Origin: Eurosta solidaginis
Taxonomy: Eukaryota; Arthropoda; Insecta; Diptera; Tephritidae
DNA: 64,000 nt
Direction of reading: 5' to 3'
Assembly (NCBI RefSeq): GCF_040869045.1
Contig: NC_090322.1
Coordinates: forward strand, 275,988,662 to 276,052,661
Shown: positions 24,579 through 37,671 of the stretch, one piece after another
Position numbering within the stretch: the stretch's first letter is position 1
Layout of the letters: every line of letters starts with the position of its first letter
The notes under the pieces: generated by a model
What the model was told of the DNA's origin: nothing
What the model saw: only the letters and a program-made list of their open reading frames with translations
Databases searched by the model: none
Made by a program: the position numbers and the translations under genes

Positions 24579-25526
24579 TTAGGGTGGTCCAAAGTCCATA
24601 GCAAAGTATATACCATCAAATTAAATAACGCTGAATTATTCTTCAAAAGACCATTTGGGTAATTATGATTAAAAATGAAATGGGTTGGAAAAATTTGCGA
24701 AAAAGTGTGACTGATAACGAACGTTTTCTCTTTGCTCCTTAATATTTTATTATGTGCTCCTTTTGTAAAAAAAGGCAGCGCAAGGAATGTGAAAAACTTT
24801 ATTAAAAATAAAATGAGCGTTGCGTAAGTTCAAACGTACTTCCGGCCGCCGAGGTGTGATGGTAGAGTGCTCCGCCTACCATACCGACGATCCTCGGTTG
24901 AGACCCCGGGCAAAGCAACGTCAAAATTTTTGAAACAAGTTTTTGCAATTAGAAGACATTTTTTCTAAACGGGGTCGCCCCTCGGTAGTGTTTGGCAAGC
25001 ACACCGATTATATTTCTGCCATGAAAAACTCATCTGCCTTGCAGATGCCGTTCGGAGTCGATATTAAAAATGTAGGCCCCGTCCCGCCAATGTGTAGGAA
25101 AAATTAAAAGGAGCGCGACGCAATTTGAAGAAAAGCTCGGCCTAAAATCTGTTCTGAGGTTATTCGGCTCTGGTACATATCAAATAAAAAATTTAAAATA
25201 TCCAATACGGTTTTAGGGTGAAACTTAAATCGCGCTAAGGCATCTCTAAACATTCAAACAAAAGCTCACATTTTTACAACATATTTTTTTGAATGTCTCG
25301 AACAACATTTTCACGTTATACCAAAATACCATCTCTTTATATGGTAGCACTAAATACGAAATAGCGCATTATTGGTCCGGATCGGTACAGGGATATCGCA
25401 CAGTGAACAAACTATTTTAACTCCAATCGGGACTAAAATTTTATATAATATTTCTAATTTTGGTACTATGGTTTTTAAGGGTGAGACTACAAAAAAAATT
25501 TTTGTTTGATCCAGGGCCCACCCTAA
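24579..25526. mobile_element. Short-TIR DNA element (TTAGGGTGG ends), carries a SINE
   Basis: The left end TTAGGGTGGTCC (24579-24590) and right end GGGCCCACCCTAA (25514-25526) are inverted repeats, both bordered outside by AT/TA-rich sequence that could include a TA duplication. The interior lacks a transposase, so it would be non-autonomous. An S1 SINE copy (24845-25155) lies inside. Another CCACCCTAA end occurs alone at about 32928-32936. Ends this short leave room for coincidence. Confidence 0.45.
24845..25155 (+). mobile_element. tRNA-derived SINE (family S1)
   Basis: The tRNA-like head GGTGTGATGGTAGAGTGCTC (box A region), then CGGTTGAGACCCCGGG (box B region), is followed by the S1 body: AAGCAACRTCAAAATTTT, GGGGTCGCCCCTCGG, TGTTTGGCAAGC, CTCATCTGCCTTGCAGATG, GCCGTTCGGAGTCG, then AAGCTCGGCC. 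It is non-coding and would be transcribed by RNA polymerase III if active. It lies inside the TTAGGGTGG-ended element and so is younger than it. Confidence 0.85.
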
Positions 25527-25529
25527 TAT

Positions 25530-28500
25530 ACAAAAATTTTTATAGTAAAATTTAAAAATAAAAAGTAATCCATTTATCGATTGTCTGCATAATAAGGAGC
25601 ACATCCCTTTATTGTAATTTTTCTTGGGAAAATATAAAAAAAAGAAGTCATTTGCAGTCCCTGATTATAATGCAAAATGTGCGAAACTGATTTTTGGTTT
25701 GATTTTGTACGATGCGCATAAAAATCACGTAAAATATGCAAAATGGTGAGCTTTCGGAGCGGAAAACCATTTAAAATGTTATTTGAAGCTTGCAAAGCGG
25801 AGCGATGGGTGCAGAGAGCTGCGTAGAAGTGCGTTTGCGATGGAGAAGTTGAGGAGATGGCAGAGATATTTGAAATCAAATTAAATGCAGCAACACGTTC
25901 AGCTGAATGACAAACTAACATTAGATGGCTGTCTGCAATATAAACAACATCAGCAGAAACTACAACAACAACAATTACAATAACTAAGTAACTACATACA
26001 AATGCAACCACTTTCTGGGTGCAGTGACAATTTCAAAAGAATGCTGCTTAGGAATCCAATTTTCAGCCTGTTCCACGTCTGCCATAGGACTCTGTTGCTA
26101 TTGTTGTTTTTGCATTGCAAGAACTGCCGTTCGAGGCAACTGTTGCAGGCGGCGCAATAATTTATTGAGTCGCTGTCATGGCGTCAAGTGTCATCTATTT
26201 AACTGTGGTTTGTTGTCACGCAGCGCCGAGCACCCTACAATTCCCATACTGGACTATCACGACGAACTGCAGCCATCTGGCGCAGGACAAGAAGTGGTAC
26301 GCGACTTTGCGACAATACAATGCAAATTTGTATTTCAGCGCATTTCTCTCACACAATTATATGCAATTCTGGTTTCTGCATTGCCGTCGAAAAGCTTTAT
26401 AAAATTGTTGGATTCGCATTTGGTGTGGCATTCGTTGTTTTTGTTACTGCTATTTTCGTTATTGCTAGAGCTAACGGCACATGCTACATGTCAAGTGCGA
26501 TTATTTGATTTTGCCAAAACACTCTTTGTGTAGCCAAATAAAACTTGTTTGGGCGAGGCACTTGAAACAAAGAGCGAGTTTATCGAACATTAAACTTTCC
26601 CAATGGTAAGAATATATTATTTCGTTTCGATTTGATTGTACAACTTTCCTTCAACTTTCGCAGTTTTGCTTAAGTTTCACAATAAGTAGCTTGAATGTTC
26701 CTCATACGCCCTGGTCGTCTTTTACTCTCAATTCACATCTGGAAAGACGCCGCAAGCATCACCCAGTGTCGATCGTAATTGCATTATTCGTATTGAAAAT
26801 TACAAAATGAATTTGTGTGAATACAGCTTTTGCACCACCTACAATTACTTTACATCCACAGACCACTGATGGTCAAATATATTGGTATCATATTAGAGTA
26901 ATGCCGAGCCCACCACACAGAAGACAAACCTTACCTGCTGCCTTTAAAATTTTGATGTCAATAAATTTCAAGTTTATTTACTCTCAAAATAACAACATTT
27001 TAGCAATCCCATATTCGTGCACTTAATTTATTTTAGAAAAATAAAGTGAAGAGGTGAGTATTATACTATGTCAGTGTGTCTGCGCTCCACTCAGATACCA
27101 TTGCATTTAGTACGAAACAACTCTCACCGCTGCATCAACCAAGCCCTAACTTCTAGCTTAGAATAGACTAGGGTTCTGAGATATATTTTGAAAATGTAGA
27201 CGATTTGCATGGGTATCAAAGGAAAGCTCATGATGGAAGCTTTACCATAGAATAAATTGAATTGCGATGTCCCAGCCCGTTTCCGAGTTAAACGCAATAT
27301 TGTTCCACAGTACCATTCTTGAATGTGTGTGTGTGGGAAACCTTTTAATACCGAGCAATACCAAAATGATTGAGTATATGAGCCTTATAGATATTGTAGC
27401 ATGCAATTTTAGAAAAGTGGCCTACTTCCTCTAGAGATGGTAACAATTTGTTGTAACTGCAAAACTATTTTAAATAAATATCAAATAGTGATTCCATTTA
27501 AGAAAAGATAAAAAGAAGCGAAAATCAGAACGAAGATTAAGATAAAAGAGACAAGAAGAAAGGTGCGGAAGCACAAGAGGAGGGGTAAAGAAAGGGAAAT
27601 CGAAAAATTAGAGTGTTAGGGCAGGGAGACAAGGTAGCAGTGAAATTAAGAGCAGGAGAAAACTAAAACGAAAGTTTAGAGGTAGGTCGAAATCGAGATC
27701 TGCAGAGGGGTTGTAATATTTTCTTTTTTTTAAATTAGAGCCACAGCGAAGCGAGATTTGCCAGTTTTCGCCAAAATGAATGTCTTACCTTTTATTGTTT
27801 CATATTTAAACAAACATAAATGGTTTCCAATTACGCAACCTTACACTTTTTTAGCGTTTCGTTCTAAACTTTCTCTGTAAAAGAAAAAATTGTAATATGT
27901 ACCTTCATTTGAAGTTTCACACACACAAAAAGGTTGGTTTTATCCCATCAGTTGATTGCTTCTTCCTGATAATTTCCAAGCAACGCCTTTGCACAATTAT
28001 TCAATATGCTTTAACGTGAGTACATGTCAATGGAAGAATCGATCTCTGTTAATGGTCCAACCTCAACACTTCGTAGCCGAATCATTGGCACCAAATTAGA
28101 TTGTAATCGGGTGTTTGGATCACAAGGTATTTTTCCTTGGTATGACATGGAGTCTACCCAATCTCCCACCATTGTAAGGATAATGGCATCCGGTGTCTTG
28201 CAGTACAATGTTCAATGCTAATGCTCATTATATACATGATACAGTTCCACAATTTTAATAAAAGTATTAAGGGATACGAACAACCTGTTCTGAGCACCAG
28301 GAGTAGTGATTCAACATTGCCAACACAACATGATTATCCACAAACGATGGTCATCTGTTTCATATTCAATTTCTCAACAGGTAAAAACTAGTTAAAATAA
28401 CGGGGTCACAACTTTTGGATGTAATCACCATTTTCTTTGATTTTTCGCAGAAGAGTCTTTGAAATATTTATGCTTAGGTTAGAAGCAGTTTACCCTTTTG

Positions 28501-30780
28501 GGCGGGCCGAGAGGAAACTATATGCCAAATTTCCAACGAAGGAGACCGCATCAATCCGAAGAGAATACTTTATTGCCAAATTCAGCGAAGAAGAGACGGC
28601 GTAGCTTTGTTATCGAAAGTGAATTCATCGCATTGAGGAAAAAGTCGAAGGAAAAAGGTACGGAAAAATGCAAAAACTACCGCCAAAGTACGATATGAAA
28701 CCACAAGCGCCGTGATTCATCTGAAACCTCAAGGCAGGAATGAAGATCTGAACACAACCATCCGTGATACAATGTATCTGGTTAGAAATGGCTTTTGTTG
28801 CTTCCCCGCGGTACAGTTTTAAACGACCGTGATAGGGTCGCGCAGGTGATACACCATATCCACACTGCTCCTTTTCGAGTAAACGCCACTCCAGGATTGG
28901 TTAGCCTTGTGTTTATAAGCGTCACGTAAATGACGACGTCCATTTGCTACATTTTAAGCGTCACTAATAAGATGACGGACATTTGCTACATGCTATTACG
29001 ATCGCCCTTTACGATCGGTATACCTTTCACCCGGGGGGGGGGGGGGCGTCCTGGCATAACAAAATGTCAGTTAATCGAATCGATCAATGCTGATTTTTTT
29101 TTTTTTTTTATTTGATATTCTTCTGCACGACGAATTGGGTTCAATTCGGATTGTCATCTTGTCATCACCTTGTATCCCCTTACCTCGATGAAAGAATGGA
29201 AAAATCTCTCTTTAGAACTAAAAACAATTCTCTTAAAGGTTAAATTTTTAACCAGAGAATACTGTCGGTGTCTCTTTAGATGCATTTAGATGCTTTTCTT
29301 AATAACAATAATAATAATTTTTTGGCGGGGTACACCTCCGTGTATAGTAAGGACCATCTTTTTAAATTAAGATTTAGCTAAAATGTTTGTTGGGTACTGT
29401 CATATTTGCCCTCGTGCCCACCTTCATTGCCATGTGGCAAAGAATCAATTCTGTGTGACCAAATTAAGTTCATTCGAATTCACGTTGTCAAGTGTTAAAA
29501 CAAATGGCAGTCATTAAAAAGTGAAACCAAGAATATCCGAGTGACATTTGCGTTTGAGAGAAAGGAAAGAATTGAAAATTATTATGTTGGTCGCAGTAAT
29601 GAACTGATAGCTAAAATTGAATTTTACCGTGTCAGTGTGTTTGTTGGATTTTAATTGGATTGCAGTTGGGTAGCAACGGGTGGCCTAATATGAACGAACT
29701 AAGGCAAGTGTTAATTTACATACTGAGCAAATGTGTTTAAGTCAAGCGATAGCGGATATAAATCTTCCAACGGGCAAATGTATGTATGTACCTATGTATG
29801 TGAGTGTATTTGTGTGAATATATAAGGCGTTAATGCACATCACTTTGTACAGGGTGAGTCAAGTACATACGAACAGAATTCATGTATGCGTGTATTAGTG
29901 GGTTTATTCTAATAGCCTTATAGCAACACCTTTACTTATATTGGTCAGATGGTAATTACTAACTGGTTTCCAATTTCATGTATAGCAGTCTTTTGAGAGT
30001 AATTTTCTTGAATAATTTAATATATTTAACATTCTTTCATAAGGAGCTGTGGACTTATGACTTGGTACAAACTACACCATACATCTCCATTCCACTTTTA
30101 CATTTGATATCTAACTTCGGCAAGTGCACATTTCTTGAATTTGCTTTCAACTAGAAATGGGTTATATAATAATTTAATAGATCATTCCGAGGGTATTTAA
30201 AGCAGAGTGTTTATTAAAGCCATTTGTTTGTACGGCTCAGTGTATGGAAACATAAAAATAAAAAATGGACTAAAACATCGAAACTACATCGGGGTCTTAT
30301 AAGGGTCGATGTGTTCGATATCGATTACTTTTTTATTAAAAATATCGATGGTTTTACGATTAATGTTGCATCCCTAAATATGTCATAATAATATTTCTTA
30401 GTCAATTTTACGATTCAGTGCAGTAAAATTTAACTGTACAATAAAGTGCGCCAATGCAAAGAAAAATACAGTACAGTACAATCATACATTTCAATGGCGT
30501 TTTGTATTATCGTTGCGCAGCCAGTCGGAAAAAGAATTTTAACTAACTTTCGGTTTTTATTTCTGAAATAGATTCGTTTGATTTTAGTATGACACAATAT
30601 CAGTTCCTTCAGAAATTGTTGGGTATTTTAGAAACGAGGTTTAACATTGTTTAAGGACCTTATACTGGATTCGTTGAGGATCGTTTTAGAATGATATTCC
30701 GATTCTAAAGTTAATTTTGAGATTTTTTCGATTTGAAATTTTTCGTAATTGTTTTAAGGTCTATTTTTGGGCAATTTGGG
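25530..30780. other. Long non-coding stretch
   Basis: No recognised gene. The longest frame (26024-26533, + strand, 169 codons) is Cys/Leu-rich and reads through TTG-type simple sequence, so I treat it as spurious. 27.5-27.7 kb is purine-rich (AGAAGA-like). A 14-base G run (29033-29046) and a 16-base T run (29094-29109) lie close together. The rest is AT-rich. Confidence 0.5.
29033..29046. repeat. Poly(G) run, 14 bases
   Basis: Fourteen G residues, preceded by CACCC, in AT-rich DNA. The tract is followed about 50 bp later by a 16-base T run. Its length may be miscounted in the assembly. Confidence 0.75.
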
Positions 30781-30985
30781 AATAATAGTGGAACTACTTC
30801 AACACTTTCCGGAGCTATGTTGGAAATATTGAATAGAACCGTGTGGGAACTATCAATATATATGTACCACTTGAGCTTATCCCAGGCCTATTTCGGCATA
30901 ATTTAGAAATTATATCGCAACCAATACGGAACTACTTCGAATTATTTCGTAGCCATGTCGGGAATATTTAAATGTAATTTCGATA
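30780..30985. repeat. Degenerate tandem pair, about 128-bp unit
   Basis: GGAACTACTTCAACACTTTC, then CGGAGCTATGTTGGAAATATT (about 30791-30835), recurs about 128 bp later as GGAACTACTTCGAATTATTT, CGTAGCCATGTCGGGAATATT (about 30927-30970). Only two units are clear. No protein or known repeat was recognised. Confidence 0.45.
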
Positions 30986-31010
30986 AATGTCTGAATTATT
31001 TGAAAACAGC

Positions 31011-31410
31011 TTCATAAATAAAAATAAAATAAAAAATTGTAAGCACTTCCTCTATATAAATGGACAAAAATCAGCGAAAAATATCTCCTTATATAAAGAC
31101 ATATTCTTGATAAACTTTGATTTTTAAATTTTGACATAGAAATTGCAAAATATTTATGAGAAGTAAAAATATAAAAGTGCAGCACACATTACATGGATTG
31201 GAAAGTTGGTAGGAAAGGAGATATTATCAGTCAATAAATTGCGTTCCAGCTTTATATTTTTATATAAATATTTTTGCAATATCTATGCCAAAATTTAAAA
31301 ATCAAAGTTTAACAAGAATGCGACTTTATATAAGGAGATATTTTTCGCTGATTTTTGTCCATTTATATAAAGGAAGTGCTTAAAATTTGTTATTTTATTT
31401 TTATTTTCTC
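31011..31410. mobile_element. Long palindrome, copy 1 of the palindrome-satellite repeat
   Basis: The left arm (31011-31176) and right arm (31250-31410) are near-identical inverted repeats of about 150 bp, separated by a spacer of about 75 bp. Landmarks are AAGCACTTCCTYTATATAAA, TGGACAAAAATCAGCGAAAA and CTTTGATTTTTAAATTTTG in the left arm and their complements in the right. The same arm occurs as a single half at 55311-55468 and, more diverged, as the arms of the 59553-60563 palindrome. It is non-coding and its mobilising enzyme is unknown. Confidence 0.85.
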
Positions 31411-31412
31411 CT

Positions 31413-31562
31413 TTTCTTAAATTTTCTCGGCATCGTATCCTATCTGTGAGGTTGTACAGTTGTAGCTCAATGAGAAGTTACTTAAAAATTGATTGCAATA
31501 TTTGTATGAAAAGCAGACAAACATTCAACCGACCTAATATAAAGGAAGTAAAAATTAATAAA
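31413..31562. repeat. Partial monomer of the 157-bp satellite plus conserved terminal block
   Basis: TTTTCTTAAATTTTCTCGG, then TGTAGCTCAATGAGAAGTTAC and TTGATTGCAA, matches the reverse complement of the array at 54.6-55.25 kb. It ends with ACCGACCTAATATAAAGG and AAGTAAAA, and that same end closes the array at about 54566-54605 in the opposite orientation. It directly follows the palindrome, as in the other copies. Confidence 0.75.
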
Positions 31563-31624
31563 CAATAAAATAAATACAAATAACAACAACAGAAAGAAAC
31601 AAATTAATCAGGATGCAAAAAATT

Positions 31625-31760
31625 CTGTCATAGCTTCGTGGTACGACAGCTGGGTTAAGAATCATTCGACTCGGGTTCGAGGCTCAACTTGGGGAGGATA
31701 AGATTTCCAATTCAAAATACAATAGCTGTCTGAAGGAATCTTAGGGAGATCGAAATAACT
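31625..31760 (+). mobile_element. tRNA-like SINE fragment (family S3), candidate
   Basis: TACGACAGCTGG (about 31644-31655) fits the box-A pattern at 10 of 12 positions and GGTTCGAGGCT (about 31676) fits box B at 10 of 11, with tRNA-like spacing. The following sequence does not match S1 or S2. No tail or target duplication was recognised. Confidence 0.4.
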
Positions 31761-31802
31761 ACAACATCAGCAATTTTTAAAAATTCTAATGTTAATTTGA
31801 GG

Positions 31803-32820
31803 CAAGAAAAGTAAAGGTTTCTAAGTTCGGGTGTAACCGAACATTATATACTCAGCGTGAGCTTCAATTGTACATTTCATTTCAGATAAATTACTTTTAT
31901 ACATAACACGTGGCACCGCCCGTTTAAAAAAAATGTCTCCCCATTCCCTCTTACAATAAAACTTGATAAGTGAAATGTCATTGATTCAAAACTATTTTTT
32001 GCTAAGTTATAGCTTATTATTCTGGTCTACGATCCTTTTAAACTTGTTTTATATAAAAGTGGGCGTGGTCTTTAAGCGATCTCGTCCATTATTTCTAGAA
32101 ATATTTGGAAAATTGCTTAGCCATAAAAGGGGCCACGCTCATTTTTGTAAATTTGAAGTTTTTCCTATTTATTGTTATATATCCACTTGCGAAATGAAAT
32201 ACCATTGATATAAAGCTCGTTTTTATAAAGATATGGCTTATTTTAATCTTCCGCGACCCTTTTAGAAATCTTTCATATAAAAGTGGGCGCGATCCTTAAC
32301 CGATTTCGTTAGTTTTTCTTCAAATCATTCTTTATAGTAAAGGCAACCTCCCTGCCGAATTTTGTTACGATAGGTTTAACGAGTTTTGATTTATGATTAA
32401 TAATATTTGTAAAATTGATTTTATCACAAGTTGGCGGTGCCACGCCCATTTAAAAATTTTTTTTTTTCAAATGTATATCAATAGTCTCAATGTCAGTCCA
32501 CAAGTCAAATTTCAACATTCTAGATGTTTTCCAAAATGCTATATATATAAAAAGTGGGCGTGGTTATCATCCGATTTCGCTCACTTTCAGTACCAATCTA
32601 TTCCGGGCCCAGATAAGCTCGTGTATCAAATTTGGTGAAGATATCTCAATATTTACTCAAGTTATCGTGTTAACGGACAGACGGACGGACGGACAGATAT
32701 GGCACTGATGATTTTGATATATGATAGTCTATATCTATCTCGATTCCTTTATACCTGTACAACAAACCGTTATCCAATCAAAGTTAATATACTCTGTGTG
32801 CAAAGCACGCTGAGTATAAA
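31803..32820 (+). mobile_element. mini-me/DINE-like repeat, apparently full length
   Basis: It begins with a small hairpin, GTTCGGGTGTAACCGAAC, followed by TATACTCAGCGTG (31847-31859). That 13-mer recurs exactly inverted at 32806-32818. Just inside the right end, TATACTCTGTGTGC-AAA-GCACGCTGAGTATA forms a 14-bp stem with two mismatches. The interior repeats AAAGTGGGCG-type blocks and carries a (GGAC)n tract at about 32674-32697. Short plus-strand frames inside are unconvincing. Relatives lie at 22.09-22.51 kb and 46.3-47.3 kb. Confidence 0.8.
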
Positions 32821-32829
32821 AATAAATAT

Positions 32830-34350
32830 ATGTACATACAAAAACTCATTGAATGTCACGAAATTATATTTTGCACAAAGCTTTCATGAAACCAGAGAGA
32901 AGAAAATATTTATTTCACTTTTTCGGCCACCCTAATTTATATGCATTTAAGATTATTATTTTTGAATTGAAATTAGTTTACTGTTTATGACGTGTTGTTT
33001 GTAGTAGAACTGTAAATTCCTTGGATAAGCTTAGTTAAAAAGGTATCTATCTATCTGTTCATCCTTAGGTACTATGACTTAAATTGGAAAGGTCGAAGCT
33101 GATTTGGACAATTTCGATAAAATTGATAATCTCGCAAAGGCTTAAAGGATTTAAGAGAAAGCCTCATTAAGTTTAATGTCAACAAACAAGGTGTGGTCAT
33201 ATGTTAATTATTTTATCGAATATATTCATCTCATCGTGACCACGAACATAATTTCAAACACACATGCACACATACGTATATATGTGTATTAATTTCATAA
33301 ATTACCACAAATCCCCGCGCCTGCCACAAAACCCCAAAAAGAATTCGTTTCAAGCGATAGAGGAATGTGAGGGTAAATTGTAATCCAAAAGGCAACCCAA
33401 AGGATTTTACTAGGACAATAAATGCTTTTGTCATTTTATTTATTGTTCTCTTGTTAAGCTTCAGAATTCTACGAGCGTAGAGCTCTGATGAACCCAAGTT
33501 ATCTCCAAGATGGGCAGGGAAAATGTACTGGCTATGTAAACAAAAACTTGCACATATTTGTGAATTATTTAATTAATGACCGCACAAATAACCATCAAAA
33601 GATTAAGGAAAAGTACTCACAAAACCGACCTCTGCCCCACCATCCACACATATTTATAAGGGTACATTGGTGGGCGCTCATAAATGACACAAAGTGCCAC
33701 CGAAAGTGCGGTTAGATCCCACGCGTGTGCCTCGAGAATAATGAAGTCTTGTGAAAAAGTTGATGAGTTTAATTATTTCATTGCTAACTTTATATGACAT
33801 TTTTGTTTACTTATTTGTTTGTCACCCCTCACTGTCACAATGCCAACATCTTTTAGCCCCACATACTTAAATATGAGAATGCTAGAGCTATTTATAATAG
33901 AATGCGGGCCGGTTGAATGAAATGCTATCAAAATAGGTTGAAGAAGAGAGTCTGTGTGTACCGTTTAGCCGCCAGCGGGAAATAATGACATTTTTCATAT
34001 GATCACACATTTATACACATTGTCATTGTCATTGTCATTGCATGCTCATGGATACAGGAGGATAAGAAGGGTAAAAATAAATAGTAACATTGGATAAGCG
34101 CAGCTCTCTTAGCGTCATATCGTGATTTTGTGTATTGGGAGAAGTTTAGTGGGGTCATTACTCATGGCAAGATAAAATTTGAAATATCAAGAATATGGCT
34201 ACAGCCCTTAGTCGATAAAGCTCCATGGTTGAGCCATTTCTCCAATTTGTGGTGCGATAATTTTAATTGTATGACAAATAAGTCGGACTTTCAGCTTCTC
34301 GCAGATAATTTTTTGCAACGGGGGAAGAAATAACTCCTCTATATCTTGGG
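32830..34350. other. Non-coding stretch
   Basis: AT-rich, with a lone CCACCCTAA end near 32928 and a (TTGTCA)n tract at about 34018-34041. No gene seen. Confidence 0.55.
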
Positions 34351-34354
34351 GTTG

Positions 34355-35190
34355 GGAGCAATGGTTGACCGTAAGGCTTTGGCTGGTCGACAAACTTGAT
34401 GATAGCACCATGCCTATGCTGCAAGCCTATATGATGACTGGTGCAAGGCTTGTAGTATATTAAGGGAGAAGAATTGTATCAAATGCACTATTTGGTTTTC
34501 TAGGCTTTAATAGGTGAACCCTCCCTCGCCTGTTTCTATTTGCAGAAGATTCTCGGTCATCGCCAATTTTTTTAACAAAATGTGAGGCTATGCCATCTAG
34601 GCCTATTGAAATTGAGGGTATCGCCTTTTGAATGGCTTCGCGAACCTTTGCGGTCGTGATGGATGAACAGTTTTTATCTGGTGGTTATGTTTTGTTGAGT
34701 TTGACAAAGCCTTAAAGTACCAGCAGAGAGATAACAGTTTTTAAGTTACTCTTCTTATTTGGCTCGTTTGTATTCATATACAAGTTGACTGATCTATACA
34801 TTCAGCTTCCTTATTCGAGGGTTATTCAGGTTCGACTGTAGCACAAGATAATGTTGTATTGTTAGAAGTGCAGAAAACTAGATGGTCAGATGCGACTTTA
34901 GTGCATCGGCAAACAGTTAATGCACATTTAAAATTTTCGACGACTCTGTTGAAGTTATTCCTACTCACCGCCCTTTAGTTTATATCTTCTTTTTATCTTA
35001 CAAGGTCCTGTTCCTTACCATTGGCTGCATATTGGAAAACCAGATTTCATGGTGTGCGTTAAGGTCGCTGAAAATTATACTATTTTCATCCGTGAGCAAG
35101 GAACTGATATTGGGGCTATATCCACAGGTGACAGTTGGTATGAAGATGTTAATTTTTTACCTGAATCTTGGTTTGAGTCAGCTATTTCAG
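34355..35190 (-). mobile_element. LINE family 1, strongly decayed internal fragment
   Basis: Plus-strand sequence tracks the main LINE copy from about 1.72 to 3.15 kb with large gaps: ATGGTTGACCGTA, then TTTCTAGGCTTTAATAG, then TGAGGCTATGCCATCTAGGC, then AACCTTTGCGGTCGTGATGG, and finally TTAAGGTCGCTGAAAATTAT with TGAGCAAGGAACTGATATTG. It covers parts of RT and endonuclease. Divergence is greater than in the other copies, and no frame is intact. Confidence 0.7.
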
Positions 35191-35199
35191 GACTTTTCC

Positions 35200-37670
35200 C
35201 AGGCTTTTATTTGTTTTCTTAATCGCAAGGTTCGGACGTTTTTCCAAGAACCGTCTAATATACAATTAGGCATCTTATATGTGCAAAAAATATTTAACAT
35301 TTGTGAATTTTGGGTTTTATTGCGGCTTTTAATTTGTGACACGTTAGCAAAATTAACAAAAATTATACGCATCAAAGCACAAACTAATGCGAGTGCAAAT
35401 TTTTAACGGTTAAGTGCTCACCACTCTCAGCTTCTCGTCAAATTAAAATTTTTTTGTCATTTAAATAAATGTCGATTATGTTTTGTATATTAACACTGCA
35501 TTATGGTTGCCAAATTGATGAAACCGCTAATGAATGCATTAGACCTCGACTTCCGGTGCGTTGATCAGTCTTACTCAGAGGGGCAGAATTGCAACATACG
35601 TAAATACGTATGTATGTATGTGTGTCAAATATTTATATAAGAGAATAGCTTTTGAAATAGTGAATATAAAAAAAATTAATTAAATTAAAACCATCGGAGC
35701 CAAACCGCAACACGTACACCGAAGGGATTGCGGGACATTTGGCCAAAGTTGGATGATGGACTAATGGCATCAGCAGGTGGCAAGTGGCAGATGAGTGTAA
35801 ATTATGCTGAATCTACTTTATATGCATGTCCTTCGTTTATGCCCGCACTCACTTTGCCGCAGAAATTTATAATCTGCCCAAAGATGCGTGGTGCATTGAG
35901 CGGCAAGCTGGAGGGCGGGCGGTATAATATCTACCAAAATTGTAATTTTATATATATTTTGCATATTCGGCAAAAACATTCTCTGGAAAATTGTAAACAT
36001 TATCAACTGTGCGTGTGGGTGTTATTGCGCGTGTATTATCCCAATGAGTTCGAGAAAAAATATTCCCATTCCGAACCAAGTTGAAACAATTGAAATTATT
36101 TTTGTATATTTGTAAACGATGCAAAAGTTAATTAGTGTTTCTATTTTAGGCCACAAAATCTGAACTGGATATTATCGCACAATAAATAAGATTATCGAAT
36201 GTAATTAATTGGCAAAAAAACAAAGATTGCTTTTATATATCTGGAGCAATTTCTTAAAACAACCTAACTCGAGTTATGATGAAGGTGACAAACCTTTAAC
36301 AAATCTCTGTAAATAAGCCAAATCGAAACTGGAGTAAGGTGCTCTTAATAGATTGTCACAAGTATGTAAAAAGAGATTTGAATGTGATAAATGGCTTTTG
36401 AATTGGGCAATTTAAAAATACCTCTAAGACATTATGTTATATTATTACGTCATTTCATGATTTAAATTAGAAAAACTGAATTAAAAGTTCAGCTGTTTTG
36501 CACAAAAACTATAAAAAGCTTTTAATTTAAAAAAATTGTTAAGATATAATCAGTTGATACCTCGAAAAAATTACCGTTTTCATGAATACCGGACTTCCTT
36601 TGATAATAAATAAAGGAATAACAAAAAGATTCGAAAAAGATATTTGACATGAAATGCATCTCCATTGAGACCAAACAAAAATGTTTGCTGGGATGTAGAG
36701 ACGCATGCTGCATAAGTTAACATATATGTATATGTGTGTGTGTGCCTTTGTTGTGGTGTGAATATGCAAATTATGCAATAAATTTCCAGGTAACTACTGC
36801 AGTAACTGCATTTAATTCGCAAAATGTGTGTGTTTTTGTCAGAAATATTGGCTTTGTTGTTATTTTTGTTCTAAGTAAGTTTGTTGGAAAGCTTCATTTC
36901 ATGTTGTTGCATCTACATACATGTGCATGTAGTAGGTGGTGTTTTTTGCCTGAATTTTATGTGAATAGTGTTAGTGTAGCGTCGATCCCAGCGATGTGAT
37001 GAATTTTCGATTTTGACTAACTGATTTATTTTTAACGCATTTTGCATTTAAAACTTTGTTAATATTCGCTGAGTTTGATGATAAAATTCGCATAAATCTG
37101 CGTATGTGTGCGAACCTATTTGTATGCACAAAGAATCGTGGGGGAGTGAGAAGTGATTGTCGAGTGATGGCGCCACTAATTGAAATGCTTCTAACGCATT
37201 GATGGATGAGCGATCGAATGTGGCCAATATACTTCGGGTGGGGTAGTTTGCTGGATAGCTTTTCTGCCATTGGTCACCCGATCCAATGTCAGCGGTACGC
37301 TTCATTACGAACCGCAAAATAAACAATTAATTGCAAATTACATTCACTATCTGATGAAAATAATACAAAAAACATTTTTTTTTATGTTGTGACCAGGTCT
37401 GTTTCGAGGGGCGATGAATTTATGCTGGCGGGCCGAAGTTTCTATATGAAATACTTACGTTTTTATAATGATCACCATCACTCAGACACTCTGATCCCTT
37501 AGTAGAAGCAAAACTTATCTGTAAGGAGAAGAAGTATGAGATGTCAAACATTTTATTTTCTTCTTTTTGGAGTTGCTTAAATCTGTGGCCATTTTATTTG
37601 ATCTTGGCCAAAAGTTTTATGTCGAATTCTCGAAAGATGAAGATTTTATCACTACTAATTAGTATTAAAA
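35200..37670. other. Non-coding stretch
   Basis: No gene recognised. A 118-codon plus-strand frame at 35728-36084 sits in slightly GC-richer DNA but has no motif I know and no homologue in the window. The rest is AT-rich with TGTA microsatellites. Confidence 0.5.
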
Positions 37671-37671
37671 A

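Noticed and set aside
26024..26533. 169-codon plus-strand open frame
   Set aside because: Cys/Leu-rich translation of TTG-type sequence with no domain, no conserved motif and overlapping alternative frames.
29033..29046. Functional G-quadruplex
   Set aside because: A single homopolymer run of uncertain length; assembly error is as likely as a real structure.
35728..36084. 118-codon plus-strand open frame in slightly GC-richer DNA
   Set aside because: No recognisable motif, ends in AT-rich sequence, and no splice or neighbour context to support it.
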